38,253 nucleotides of DNA, taken from NCBI GenBank assembly GCA_001917995.1, contig MNFB01000010.1, positions 1 through 38,253 on the forward strand, in the 5' to 3' direction. Position 1 is the first letter of the stretch; each line of letters opens with the position of its first letter. Shown here one piece after another: positions 1-8,089 of the stretch. Below the pieces are notes generated by a model that saw only the letters and a list, made by a program, of their open reading frames with translations, had not been told where the DNA came from and ran no database searches. Both the position numbers and the translations under genes were made by a program. Source of the stretch: Thaumarchaeota archaeon 13_1_40CM_4_38_7 (GTDB taxonomy: Archaea; Thermoproteota; Nitrososphaeria; Nitrososphaerales; Nitrosopumilaceae).

Positions 1-355
1 TGGAAGATCTTACAGAAAGGGACCTTTTGAGAGTCTCAATGGTATTATAGCTATCACTATCTGTACATGCTTTTCTGCCTTTGAACAGTTTTACAAGGGT
101 AGCAAGTGAGCCCTTCCCACGCTCAGATTTTATTATTTCACAGTCAGTAGATTCTTCTTTTGCACGGCCCATCTCAAGCTCGGGGGATATGATAGTGGTA
201 CCGTTCTTGTCTAGTATACCAATTGCCTCACCCCAGAAACCAGTCATGTAAAATAAATTCTCAGGCTCAAATGCAACCAAAGTGTCACATCCTAGTTTAT
301 TGCAAAACTTGAGTAGATTCTTTTGGCGTTTTCGCATTACCATGGATCTTGTCAT
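1..355 (-). CDS. M24-family Xaa-Pro peptidase (prolidase-like), N-terminal part, runs off the window
   Basis: The minus strand is open from a start at 355 (alternatives ATG 343 or 337) to the window edge, giving about 118 residues. The segment around residues 25-45 (FEPENLFYMTGFWGEA) is typical of the creatinase/prolidase N-terminal domain, in which a YLTGF-like motif precedes the metal-binding pita-bread domain. That catalytic domain would lie beyond the window, so metal ligands cannot be checked. The family hydrolyses X-Pro bonds at peptide N-termini in the cytoplasm. The gene is head to head with the PP-loop thiolase gene, whose start at 412 leaves about 56 nt for both promoters. The family call rests on this N-terminal domain only. 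Confidence 0.72.
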   Translation of the reverse strand, partial: MTRSMVMRKRQKNLLKFCNKLGCDTLVAFEPENLFYMTGFWGEAIGILDKNGTTIISPELEMGRAKEESTDCEIIKSERGKGSLATLVKLFKGRKACTDSDSYNTIETLKRSLSVRSS

Positions 356-411
356 TTAGTGTTTTATACTTGCTGGAAGGTTTAGATAATGGAATCAGAC
401 TTTGTGTTTTC

Positions 412-1416
412 GTGGAAGAAAAAAAGAAAGTAGTAGCATTATTGTCTGGAGGACTTGATAGTAGACTAGCTGTAAAAATGATGCAAAACCAAGGATTTGA
501 TGTCACAGCTGTTGCAATTAAGACTCCGTTTTGCGATTTTGATTGTGGGAGAGGATGCGGATTTGAAATAAGAGAAACAGCTGATACGTTAGGTGTTGAT
601 CTTAGGACAGTCTATCTTGGTGATGAATACATTGAGATGCTCAAGCATCCAAAGCATGGATTTGGTTCTGGTATGAACCCATGCATTGATTGCAGGGCAA
701 TGATGTTCAAAGCTGGCAAAAAAGTAATGGAAGAGGTTGGTGCCGAGTTTATTATTTCAGGCGAGGTTCTAGGACAAAGACCAATGAGTCAACACGGTCC
801 TGCTCTAAGAACAATCGAAAAAGAAGCCGGACTTGAAGGAAAGATAGTCAGGCCACTCTCAGCAGCTTTGCTTCCACCAACAGAACCTGAAACCAATGGT
901 CTGATAAAAAGAGAAAACCTTGGAATGATTCGAGGCAGATCAAGAAAAGAACAGCTGAAACTAGCTAAAGAATTTGGTTTTGAAAACCCGCCGAACGCAG
1001 GTGGTGGTTGTCTTTTAACAGATCCAGCATTTTCAGTTAGAGCAAAAGATCTCTTCAAGCATGTAGAAACTCCTACAACAAATGATATTGATCTTCTAAA
1101 AATTGGAAGACATTTTAGGTTTGATCCTAAAACAAAATTAATTGTTGGAAGAAACAAAGATGAAAATGAAATGCTGCAAGCTTTAGCACTAGATGGTGAC
1201 GTTTTGCTTGAAACAAAAGATCATGTCGGGCCAATATCGTTGCTTAGAGGTGATGATTTTGAAAAGAATTTGGAATTATCAGCAGCCATAACATTGCGTT
1301 ATTCTGATGCTCCAAAGAATACAGCTGAAATAGTGCTGTTCCAGAAAAAGGAGACAAAATCGGAGCTTTCAGTCTCCCAAATTGCCGAATCAGAGTATCT
1401 CCAGTACAGAATTTAG
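412..1416 (+). CDS. PP-loop ATPase, ThiI/MnmA-like tRNA thiolation enzyme
   Basis: A predicted cytoplasmic enzyme of 334 residues from the GTG at 412. The PP-loop SGGLDS lies at residues 12-17 and marks an ATP pyrophosphatase that adenylates tRNA before sulfur insertion. Cysteines C41, C45, C49, C91 and C94 could bind a metal cluster or carry sulfur, and a conserved GEVLGQRPMSQ stretch is at 117-127. This arrangement fits the COG0482/ThiI-like group annotated as tRNA 4-thiouridine or 2-thiouridine synthases. The N-terminal ferredoxin-like and THUMP domains of bacterial ThiI are absent, so tRNA recognition must differ. The frame is open back to a TTG at 349, but that would overlap the divergent peptidase start and add residues unlike the family. 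The exact thiolated position is unknown. Confidence 0.72.
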   Translation: MEEKKKVVALLSGGLDSRLAVKMMQNQGFDVTAVAIKTPFCDFDCGRGCGFEIRETADTLGVDLRTVYLGDEYIEMLKHPKHGFGSGMNPCIDCRAMMFKAGKKVMEEVGAEFIISGEVLGQRPMSQHGPALRTIEKEAGLEGKIVRPLSAALLPPTEPETNGLIKRENLGMIRGRSRKEQLKLAKEFGFENPPNAGGGCLLTDPAFSVRAKDLFKHVETPTTNDIDLLKIGRHFRFDPKTKLIVGRNKDENEMLQALALDGDVLLETKDHVGPISLLRGDDFEKNLELSAAITLRYSDAPKNTAEIVLFQKKETKSELSVSQIAESEYLQYRI

Positions 1417-1475
1417 GTGCACAAGCTAGTATGTGAACTGCAATTGACTAGCAAGACTTTTTGAGGGAGAGTAAC

Positions 1476-1769
1476 TTGAATATCATCAGTATGCAGACCC
1501 AAAAGTCTCCCATGTATCTCAAGGCAATAACGCTAAGGGACTATAGTGATGTCCATAGTGTAAGAGATGATATCAAAAAGGGTATGATTTTGGTTCTAAG
1601 AGTTACACCGCTTGCACAAAAAAATGTTGATGAGCTCAGAAAAGCAGTTGAAGAAATCTATAGCATTGCAAAAAGTGCTGATGCGGATATTGCAAGACTT
1701 GGTGAAGAAAGAATTATTGTGACGCCTGTGGGCGTGAAAATCTGGCGAGCAGAGTACGACTTAAAGTAA
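1476..1769 (+). CDS. sepF: SepF-like cell division protein
   Basis: A small protein of 97 residues from the TTG at 1476, which is preceded by GAGGGAG at 1463-1469. ATG 1491 and TTG 1461 are alternatives. The core, YLKAITLRDYSDVHSV, then VLRVTPLAQKNVDELRKAV, then DIARLGEERIIVTP, matches the SepF/DUF552 fold. In bacteria and FtsZ-bearing archaea SepF anchors FtsZ to the membrane and dimerises through this beta-rich core. Thaumarchaea divide mainly with Cdv/ESCRT proteins, so the role here is open. The first residues are not clearly an amphipathic membrane helix. The gene ends convergently with fttA, overlapping it by 9 bp. Confidence 0.75.
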   Translation: MNIISMQTQKSPMYLKAITLRDYSDVHSVRDDIKKGMILVLRVTPLAQKNVDELRKAVEEIYSIAKSADADIARLGEERIIVTPVGVKIWRAEYDLK

Positions 1770-3692
1770 TCTTAGGCCTTCTTGAACTTGTGGACAAGTT
1801 GTTTGAATTCTAAACATTCTGTGAATCGAGCTTGCAAGATTTTCACACTTTCTTCGTTCACCATGGTTTACTATAACTCTCCTAAGCTTTGGTCTTAGTC
1901 TGTGAACATACGACATTAACTGGTTATAATCACTGTGGCCACTAAATCCATCTAGTTTTTCCGTGGAACAGTTGATATTGATTACTTCTATTTTTCCTTC
2001 CTTGCCCATTACAGATACTTGTCTTGAGCCATCAAGTACCCTTCTTCCTAAAGTTCCATTTACTTGATACGATACAAACAAGATCTTGTTTTTCTGTATT
2101 GGTGCAATGTTCTTGAAATATTCCAGTACCGGTCCACCTTCTAACATACCCGAAGTCGCCATGATAATACATGGTCCTTCACGCAATGGCTCTTCTCTTG
2201 CATCAGAGTGTTCGATATTTGTGAAATATTCAGAGTCAAATGGATTCTCATCTGTTTCTAAGATCTTTTGTCGTAAATCGCGGGCAAGATACTCTGGATA
2301 GGCTTCATGGATGGCAGTTGCTTCTGAGATCATTCCTTCTGTGAATACTGGTGCCTCCATCAGTTGTCCTAGTTTCATGTATTGATTTATTACCATCATG
2401 AGTTCTTGAGCACGACCTACGGCAGGAATTGGAATTAAGACCTTGCCTCCGTTTCGTAGTGTCTCATTTACTGATTTGACAAATGCGCCTTCAACTTCCT
2501 CCCTTGTCGCCTGAATGTCTTCTTTTGCTCCATAAGTACTCTCAATTAGTAGAGTCTCAATTCTTGGAAAGTTCCATGATGCACTCTCAAATAGCATGGA
2601 TTTACCATACTTTAGATCGCCTGAATACACAAAATTATGATTGCCGTTTCCAATGTGGAAGTGGCAGCTAGCAGAACCTAGTATGTGGCCTGCATTTGAA
2701 AATACTAGTTTGATATCAGGCGAGATATCCGTTACAGTACCATATGATAGTGGAATTGTCTGTTTCATTACCTGCTTGACATCTCTTTCAGAGTATAGCG
2801 GAACCTTGCCTTGTGCGGCTGCTACCTTGATTGCATCCAGTTGAATGAGGTTCATCATAGGTAGGGTAGGTTCTGTGCAGTAGACAGGTCCCTTGTAGCC
2901 ATACTTGAAAAGAACGGGTAAAAATCCAGTATGGTCTAGGTGTGCATGGCTTATTACAACTGCATCTAGCTCGTCTAACGTGATATTTGGCCAGTCAAGG
3001 CGAGGAAACGCTTCCATTGGGCTCCGGGCACCTGGATTTACACCACAATCGACTAAAATCTTTGACTCGTGTGTGGTAAGCAGCATACAAGACCTTCCTA
3101 CCTGGCTGAATCCTCCTAGTGTAATAAGAGAAACTTCGGCATCTTCAGAAAGTTTTGGTCGAAAGATCTGCTCACCTACTTGTCGGAGGTGCTTGCTTCG
3201 TTCAGTAGATGATATCTTGAGGTTATAGTTTATGGTTTGAATTGTTTGCGATTGAGCTGTGGTAGCTTTTCTTATCCTAACTCTCCATCCTGTCTTGGAT
3301 ACAAGGTCTACCATGTTAAAGACCTCGGCATTATTTAGAAGCCATGGTCGCTTTATCTCAATTGTCATCTCACCTGTTGCAGTATCAAAGAAAGTACCTT
3401 GCAGCTCAGCATCTTTTGGAAGCATTTGAGTAAGAATCTGTCTTGATTCTTCCTCACTTTTTCTGATGGACTCTTCAGTTCTTACTACGATTCTCTTTTT
3501 TATGACGTTTACCATGTTTGAGATTACTTCGTTGTGTTCCATTAGGTATCTTGGGTTCTTTGTATAGATTGCAATTCTCGGTCCCTCATAGTCTATCTTT
3601 GTAACATCAGCCTCTTTTGGAATACTTTGCAGTATGGTTCCCATGATATTGGGTGCTGGAGATAGTTCACGTTGTTGTGTTTTTCTTTGCAT
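1761..3692 (-). CDS. fttA: aCPSF1/FttA: KH-domain beta-CASP ribonuclease, transcription termination factor
   Basis: A 643-residue protein of the archaeal CPSF73-like family. The first ~150 residues are the two KH-type RNA-binding domains. A metallo-beta-lactamase domain begins near residue 185 (GGFSQVGRS at 193-201). The metal motif HAHLDH is at 249-254, followed downstream by HILGSASCHF, YSGDLKYG, a beta-CASP insert, SGHSDY and a terminal NHGE. In archaea aCPSF1/FttA cuts nascent RNA at U-rich sites and releases RNA polymerase, and it works with Spt4/5 and the exosome. It lies 7 nt behind psmB and is probably co-transcribed with it. All catalytic histidines and aspartates expected of an active enzyme are visible. 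Confidence 0.95.
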   Translation of the reverse strand: MQRKTQQRELSPAPNIMGTILQSIPKEADVTKIDYEGPRIAIYTKNPRYLMEHNEVISNMVNVIKKRIVVRTEESIRKSEEESRQILTQMLPKDAELQGTFFDTATGEMTIEIKRPWLLNNAEVFNMVDLVSKTGWRVRIRKATTAQSQTIQTINYNLKISSTERSKHLRQVGEQIFRPKLSEDAEVSLITLGGFSQVGRSCMLLTTHESKILVDCGVNPGARSPMEAFPRLDWPNITLDELDAVVISHAHLDHTGFLPVLFKYGYKGPVYCTEPTLPMMNLIQLDAIKVAAAQGKVPLYSERDVKQVMKQTIPLSYGTVTDISPDIKLVFSNAGHILGSASCHFHIGNGNHNFVYSGDLKYGKSMLFESASWNFPRIETLLIESTYGAKEDIQATREEVEGAFVKSVNETLRNGGKVLIPIPAVGRAQELMMVINQYMKLGQLMEAPVFTEGMISEATAIHEAYPEYLARDLRQKILETDENPFDSEYFTNIEHSDAREEPLREGPCIIMATSGMLEGGPVLEYFKNIAPIQKNKILFVSYQVNGTLGRRVLDGSRQVSVMGKEGKIEVININCSTEKLDGFSGHSDYNQLMSYVHRLRPKLRRVIVNHGERRKCENLASSIHRMFRIQTTCPQVQEGLRLL

Positions 3693-3699
3693 TAAATCA

Positions 3700-4332
3700 C
3701 TAAAGCGTAATGATGGCCTTTTTCTGCTCTTTTGATAAGAGTTGGAATCCTTGCTTGTCGATTGTTGCGACGTTTATGCCGTCACCAGTTCCAATGTTTC
3801 TTGTTATCGCAGCTTTTACCGCTCTTAGGGCAATTATTTTTCCTTCTTCTATGGTAAGACCATCTCGGTATTCACTTTCCAAAAGACCATATGCTACTGG
3901 TGAACCGCTTCCTGTTGTCACGTATTTTTTTTGGTCAAGTGAACCAAACGGATCAATGTTGTAAAGCGATGGACCTTGCTTGTCGTATCCTCCTACCAAG
4001 ATATCTGCAATAAAACCATAGTATCTATTTTGGAAGAAGATAAGCGATGCAAGTCTTGCAATTGACTTGACTGGCAGATACTCTTGTTTTTCTATTCTGT
4101 GAATGTTAGAATGATATCGTAACATGTCTGTTATATTCTGCGCATCTGCAACTCCACCTGCCATTGTCATGCCTGCGTGATTGTCTATCTTTTGGATCTT
4201 CATCGTGTTGTTATTTGCTATAAAATAGCCTGCACTTGCTCTCATGTCGGCGCACAAAACTACGCCGTCAGTACAGGTGATACCTACTGTAGTTGTTCCA
4301 TGTAGTGTGTGTTGTTCAATGTAGTCTGACAA
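3700..4332 (-). CDS. psmB: Proteasome beta subunit with autoprocessed catalytic threonine
   Basis: A 210-residue N-terminal nucleophile hydrolase forming the inner catalytic rings of the 20S proteasome. The short propeptide ends in HG at residue 12, so the new N-terminus would be Thr13. Asp29 and Lys45 then fall exactly at mature positions 17 and 33, completing the Thr1/Asp17/Lys33 active site, so this is a catalytic rather than structural beta subunit. The start is TTG (4332), with an A/T-rich box centred near 4357 that predicts a leaderless transcript. fttA follows after 7 nt, placing protein degradation and RNA 3'-end processing in one transcription unit. Substrates would be fed in by PAN or the Cdc48 ATPase encoded at 35508-37649. 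Confidence 0.96.
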   Translation of the reverse strand: MSDYIEQHTLHGTTTVGITCTDGVVLCADMRASAGYFIANNNTMKIQKIDNHAGMTMAGGVADAQNITDMLRYHSNIHRIEKQEYLPVKSIARLASLIFFQNRYYGFIADILVGGYDKQGPSLYNIDPFGSLDQKKYVTTGSGSPVAYGLLESEYRDGLTIEEGKIIALRAVKAAITRNIGTGDGINVATIDKQGFQLLSKEQKKAIITL

Positions 4333-4379
4333 ATAACATCTTACCTAACTAGAGATACATTCGATTAGGTTTTCACCGG

Positions 4380-4390
4380 CTTAAATAACT
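4380..4390 (+). promoter_or_regulatory. TATA-like box of egsA
   Basis: An A/T-rich CTTAAATAACT lies about 33 nt before the egsA ATG (4419). A start of transcription about 26 nt downstream would fall near 4411 and leave a leader of only a few bases. This is inferred from spacing and composition. Confidence 0.45.
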
Positions 4391-4418
4391 TTGTATTCTG
4401 AGGGATAATCGATAAATA

Positions 4419-5480
4419 ATGAGATTCCAAGTTCAATCCATGCCTTCTCATGTAATGGAGTTGCCAAGGAAGATAGTCATTGGTGAGAAAAATATCAGTG
4501 ACATTGGAACCTTTCTGGTAGGCCTTTCTAATCCAAAAAAAGTCTCTATTGTTTCAGGGGACCAAGTAAGAAAGATCGCATTCAAGAAGGTGGCCTCTTC
4601 ACTTTCTGATTCAGAGATAAAAAATGTCTGGCATCTTAGCAAAAGCAATGATGTGGCATCTGTAAAAAGAACTCTTGAGCAGATAAAGAAGGACAAAGGC
4701 GATCTGATAGTTGGAATAGGTGGTGGAAGGTCTGTTGATATTGCAAAGATGATTGCATTTACGTTAAAAAAGTCATTTGTTAGTATTCCAACTTCGGCAT
4801 CCCATGATGGTATAGCAAGTCCCTTTGTTTCCTTACGTGGAGACAAGCCTTATTCCATAATTGCAACTGCCCCACTAGGAGTATTTGTTGATATTGAGAT
4901 TCTAAAAAAGGCACCAAGAAAACTTCTTGCAAGTGGTTGTGGAGATCTTATGGCCAAAGTAACTGCTGTCAGGGATTGGGAACTTGCAAGAGACAACATT
5001 GGAGAATATTTTGGCACTTATGCTGCAAATCTGGCATCAATGAGCGCTAAGATAGTTATAGACAATTCGAAGAATTTCAAAAGAAATCCAGACGTAAGAA
5101 TGATTGTAGAAGCACTGATTAGTTCAGGTGTTGCTGCGTGTATTGCTGGAAGCAGCAGACCCTGTTCTGGAGCAGAGCATCTTTTTTCCCATGCAGTGGA
5201 TTATCTTGAACCAGACGTTGGACTACATGGAGAAAAATGTGGAATTGGTGCAATTTTGATTGCAAAGCTTCAGGGTCAGGACTGGAAGAGGATTATTCAA
5301 ATGTTAAAAAATGTAGGTGCGCCCACTACTGCAAAAGAGATTGGACTCTCTTCTCGAACTCTAGCAAAAGCACTGACTATTGCCCAGTCATTAAGACCGG
5401 AAAGATACACTATTTTAAGTCAAGTTAAGATGAACGAAGAAAAAGCTATCGCTTTGGCAAAAAGCACTGGCGTATTGTAG
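4419..5480 (+). CDS. egsA: sn-Glycerol-1-phosphate dehydrogenase
   Basis: A 353-residue enzyme that reduces dihydroxyacetone phosphate to sn-glycerol-1-phosphate, the backbone of archaeal ether lipids, using NAD(P)H. The dinucleotide-binding GGGRSVD is at 101-107 and the substrate-loop segment IPTSASHDG at 123-131. The family's zinc ligands are present as Asp176 (GCGDLMAK), His254 (GAEHLFSHA) and His270 (GLHGEKCG). The length is normal for archaeal G1PDH. The gene is transcribed alone from a TATA-like box near 4385 and ends one base from the convergent FKBP gene. The stereochemistry of this enzyme is a defining archaeal trait and supports the domain assignment. Confidence 0.95.
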   Translation: MRFQVQSMPSHVMELPRKIVIGEKNISDIGTFLVGLSNPKKVSIVSGDQVRKIAFKKVASSLSDSEIKNVWHLSKSNDVASVKRTLEQIKKDKGDLIVGIGGGRSVDIAKMIAFTLKKSFVSIPTSASHDGIASPFVSLRGDKPYSIIATAPLGVFVDIEILKKAPRKLLASGCGDLMAKVTAVRDWELARDNIGEYFGTYAANLASMSAKIVIDNSKNFKRNPDVRMIVEALISSGVAACIAGSSRPCSGAEHLFSHAVDYLEPDVGLHGEKCGIGAILIAKLQGQDWKRIIQMLKNVGAPTTAKEIGLSSRTLAKALTIAQSLRPERYTILSQVKMNEEKAIALAKSTGVL

Positions 5481-5481
5481 C

Positions 5482-6246
5482 TTAAGCTGCTTTTGGCTGC
5501 ACAGGCTTGGCTTCAGCTGCCTTTTGTTCTACTGGCTTGGTCTGAGGCGGTTCCTGTTTTGCCTTGTTATAAGTCTCGATAAAGTTGATCTTGTCTAGTT
5601 TATTGACAAACTTGAGAACCTCATTTGCAATTGCACGCTTTACAACCTGTATACCTTCCATCATCATTGCTTCTTCTGGAATTACGATATCAACTTGTGA
5701 ATCTTTTATCTCAAACTTGAGCTTTGATTCATCAAGCGGGAATCTTCGTTTGAGTAATCCCAATATCTTGTCTTGATCAGTATCAAGTGACTTGAGTATA
5801 TTTAGATCATACAAAATTGTTCTTCCCGCAAACCTATGATTGTAATCAACCTGAACTCTCCCCGAGCCGATAAATCTGATAATTCCAGCCTTGTCATCAA
5901 TCTCTATAGTGTCTCCAACAGAAACTTTCTCAGCATCATCTCCAAGTTTTCGCAAAGGAATCATTCGAACCTTGCTTGGATCTCTTGTTCCAAATCCTTT
6001 CTCTGGTGGAACCTCAATTGTTAGCTTATCACCAACATTTGCATTAAGAAGAGCGTCATCTAGTCCTTTGAGCACCCATGATTCTCCTACCGCTATTAGT
6101 CTTGGTTGATATTTGATATTTGCATCATAAAGTGAACTTGATTTAGCATCATCTTCTCTTGTAGTCTCAAAGACCTCGTTTGTGTCTTTTACCTTTGCAG
6201 TATAGTCTACCAAAACTAAGGTGCCTTTTTGGAAAGCCAACGTCAT
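5482..6246 (-). CDS. FKBP-type peptidyl-prolyl isomerase, long SlyD-like form with C-terminal extension
   Basis: A 254-residue cytoplasmic FKBP. Residues 6-25 (KGTLVLVDYTAKVKD) begin the FKBP beta-sheet, and VGESWVLKGLDDALLNANVGDKLTI near 53-77 is the pocket region with its conserved G-L-D-x-A-L pattern. An inserted flap (roughly 85-135) and VDYNHRFAGRTILYD near 134-148 match SlyD-like archaeal FKBPs, which combine prolyl isomerase and chaperone activity. The C-terminal ~110 residues are an additional domain seen in long archaeal FKBPs. The last ~25 residues are a low-complexity run of K, P, A and E built on a repeated KPVxxKAA unit. It is one of three unrelated proline isomerases in the window. 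Confidence 0.88.
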   Translation of the reverse strand: MTLAFQKGTLVLVDYTAKVKDTNEVFETTREDDAKSSSLYDANIKYQPRLIAVGESWVLKGLDDALLNANVGDKLTIEVPPEKGFGTRDPSKVRMIPLRKLGDDAEKVSVGDTIEIDDKAGIIRFIGSGRVQVDYNHRFAGRTILYDLNILKSLDTDQDKILGLLKRRFPLDESKLKFEIKDSQVDIVIPEEAMMMEGIQVVKRAIANEVLKFVNKLDKINFIETYNKAKQEPPQTKPVEQKAAEAKPVQPKAA

Positions 6247-6284
6247 TCGATCCTTTTAGTTCCTTATATTAAGTTAACACGAAA

Positions 6285-7427
6285 TCAAAGTGCTTTTAAT
6301 TTCTCTTCAGCTACTTTGAGTGCTTCTGGATTTGTCTTGTATCCCATCATGTCAAGTGTTGATGCAATTGCGGATATAGTTCTCATAACATGGTATCTAG
6401 AAACTTCACCCATACATCCAACTCGAAACACTTTGCCTTTGAGATCACCAAACCCACCAGCTACAAGAACTCTAAACTTTTCAGACAAAGTACCTCTGAA
6501 TGTTTTGTCATCTAGTCCATGAAGATAATTTAATGCAATTACAACTGTTGAGCGAGCATCTTCATTTGCAAAAGGTGTAAGACCCAAAGCGCTCAGCCCA
6601 CTGTAAAGTGCGTTTGAACAAACTCTATGCCTTTTTACTCTGTTGTCCATTCCCTCTTCTAAGATGATATCAAGTGCCTCTCTATACGCATAAAGTAATG
6701 GCAGAGCAGGAGTAAATGGTGTCTCTTTGTTGTCGTCATAATACTTGAAGTATCTTGCCATGTTAAAGTAAAATGTAGGAGGTGGGTTTGCAATCATCTG
6801 TTTCTTTGCTTTTGGACTTACTGCTATTGGCGAGATTCCAGGTGGAGCGGCAAGTGCCTTTTGTGCTCCTGCGACACATACATCTACTCCCCACTTGTCC
6901 ATATGAAATTCTTCACCACCTAGTATTGATACACCATCTACCACATAGAATGAATCGTTTCTAGAGGTAAGACTTGAAACCTTATCAAGATATTTGACCA
7001 TGGTTCCTGTTGAAGTCTCATTCCATACAACATAGAATGCTTTTACATCCTTGTTGTTATCAAAGGCCTCTTTTACTTGATCAAAACTGGCGTTTTGCCC
7101 AAATGGTGTGCTAAGTCGTATCACATTTGCACCCTGCCATTCTAGCATTGTTGCAAGTCTTCCACTAAACTCACCGTTGACTGGGATTATCACCTTATCG
7201 CCCTTTTTGATCATGTTTACAACAGATGCTTCAACTGCTCCTGTGCCAGAAGCACTGAGCGCTACTACATCACCTTTAGTATCGAACACCTTTTGGGTCT
7301 TTTCAACAACATCAGTGTATAATTTTACGAAATCTTTACTTCTGTGATTTATCATATGAGTAAACATCGCTCGTGTTACTCTTTCCGGAACATTTGTTGG
7401 TCCGGGAAGCATTACTAAATATTCCAA
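6285..7427 (-). CDS. Class V PLP aminotransferase (alanine-glyoxylate / serine-pyruvate type)
   Basis: A 380-residue fold-type I aminotransferase. MLPGPTNVPERV near the N-terminus is the classic start of the alanine-glyoxylate/serine-pyruvate/phosphoserine aminotransferase group. The PLP-binding lysine is in CVAGAQKALAAPPG (Lys190 from the TTG start), preceded by the cofactor aspartate of YVVDGVSILG. The likely reaction moves an amino group between alanine or serine and glyoxylate or pyruvate; exact substrates cannot be read from sequence. The open frame extends to a TTG at 7460, but a TATA-like box at 7461-7470 puts transcription start near 7440, so TTG 7427 or ATG 7412 is more likely. nadM lies 51 nt upstream on the same strand. 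Confidence 0.86.
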   Translation of the reverse strand: MEYLVMLPGPTNVPERVTRAMFTHMINHRSKDFVKLYTDVVEKTQKVFDTKGDVVALSASGTGAVEASVVNMIKKGDKVIIPVNGEFSGRLATMLEWQGANVIRLSTPFGQNASFDQVKEAFDNNKDVKAFYVVWNETSTGTMVKYLDKVSSLTSRNDSFYVVDGVSILGGEEFHMDKWGVDVCVAGAQKALAAPPGISPIAVSPKAKKQMIANPPPTFYFNMARYFKYYDDNKETPFTPALPLLYAYREALDIILEEGMDNRVKRHRVCSNALYSGLSALGLTPFANEDARSTVVIALNYLHGLDDKTFRGTLSEKFRVLVAGGFGDLKGKVFRVGCMGEVSRYHVMRTISAIASTLDMMGYKTNPEALKVAEEKLKAL

Positions 7428-7460
7428 ATAAATTCTCCATTCTTTACGATTAGTAACCAA

Positions 7461-7470
7461 TATTTATAAT
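7461..7470 (-). promoter_or_regulatory. TATA-like box of the class V aminotransferase gene
   Basis: ATTATAAATA on the minus strand lies just after the nadM stop and about 26 nt before position 7440. It decides the start of the aminotransferase in favour of 7427 or 7412 over the longer frame at 7460. Inferred from spacing. Confidence 0.5.
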
Positions 7471-7478
7471 TAAAGAAT

Positions 7479-7985
7479 CTACGACAGTCGCGCTTTGGCA
7501 TTTATCTTTAATAGTAATTTTTTGGTTCCCTCTGGAACAAGTTCTGACCAATTATTTTCTGAGGCGATCATTTCACGAATGTTTGTACCTGAGATCTTGT
7601 CTCTTTGCAGCATAGGAACTTCGATTACATTAATTCCTCTTTTTTTATACAGATTTGTTGTAAAATCATCATTTGAGAATACCACATCATATTTTGGAAC
7701 AATAGAATCTACATGATGTGTCCATTTCTCGTGATCGCCAATGTCTGGTATGTAGTAAATCTTGACTCGTTTTAGTATATCAGAATCAAGCGATGAAAGA
7801 ATCATTTCTTTTCTTTCATCTGCGGTAAATGGGTTTTTCTTTTCATTACTCTTGTTTGAGCTTCCTATCCCTATCCAGAGATTTTCAACTTTTGACAGGC
7901 AAAAATTGACAGCTGCCAAATGTCCTTTGTGAAACGGTTGAAACCTACCAATTAAAAGACCATTCACGTCCAGTTTTCGCTGCAC
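7479..7985 (-). CDS. nadM: Nicotinamide-nucleotide adenylyltransferase, archaeal NadM type
   Basis: A 168-residue nucleotidyltransferase that joins NMN and ATP to make NAD. GRFQPFHKGH at 13-22 contains the adenylyltransferase HxGH motif, and ISGTNIR at 131-137 is the matching C-terminal signature that binds the triphosphate. Length and both motifs match archaeal NadM hexamers. The start is GTG 7985; no in-frame ATG occurs before the motif. The aminotransferase gene follows after about 50 nt with its own apparent promoter, so operon linkage is uncertain. The 104 nt between this start and the PiT gene end (7986-8089) hold no visible gene. Confidence 0.92.
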   Translation of the reverse strand: MQRKLDVNGLLIGRFQPFHKGHLAAVNFCLSKVENLWIGIGSSNKSNEKKNPFTADERKEMILSSLDSDILKRVKIYYIPDIGDHEKWTHHVDSIVPKYDVVFSNDDFTTNLYKKRGINVIEVPMLQRDKISGTNIREMIASENNWSELVPEGTKKLLLKINAKARLS

Positions 7986-8089
7986 TTCTTTAAAAAACCA
8001 TCATTGGTTACACAAGTTGTTCATGTTCCAACCGAAGGTTTTATTCAGTCAATTCCTTTATACTACAAAATATCATTTTATCAAAATCA

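Noticed and set aside
789-1157. 122-codon minus-strand frame in the thiolase gene
   Set aside because: Antisense to a gene with clear PP-loop and family motifs; no start context or homology pattern.
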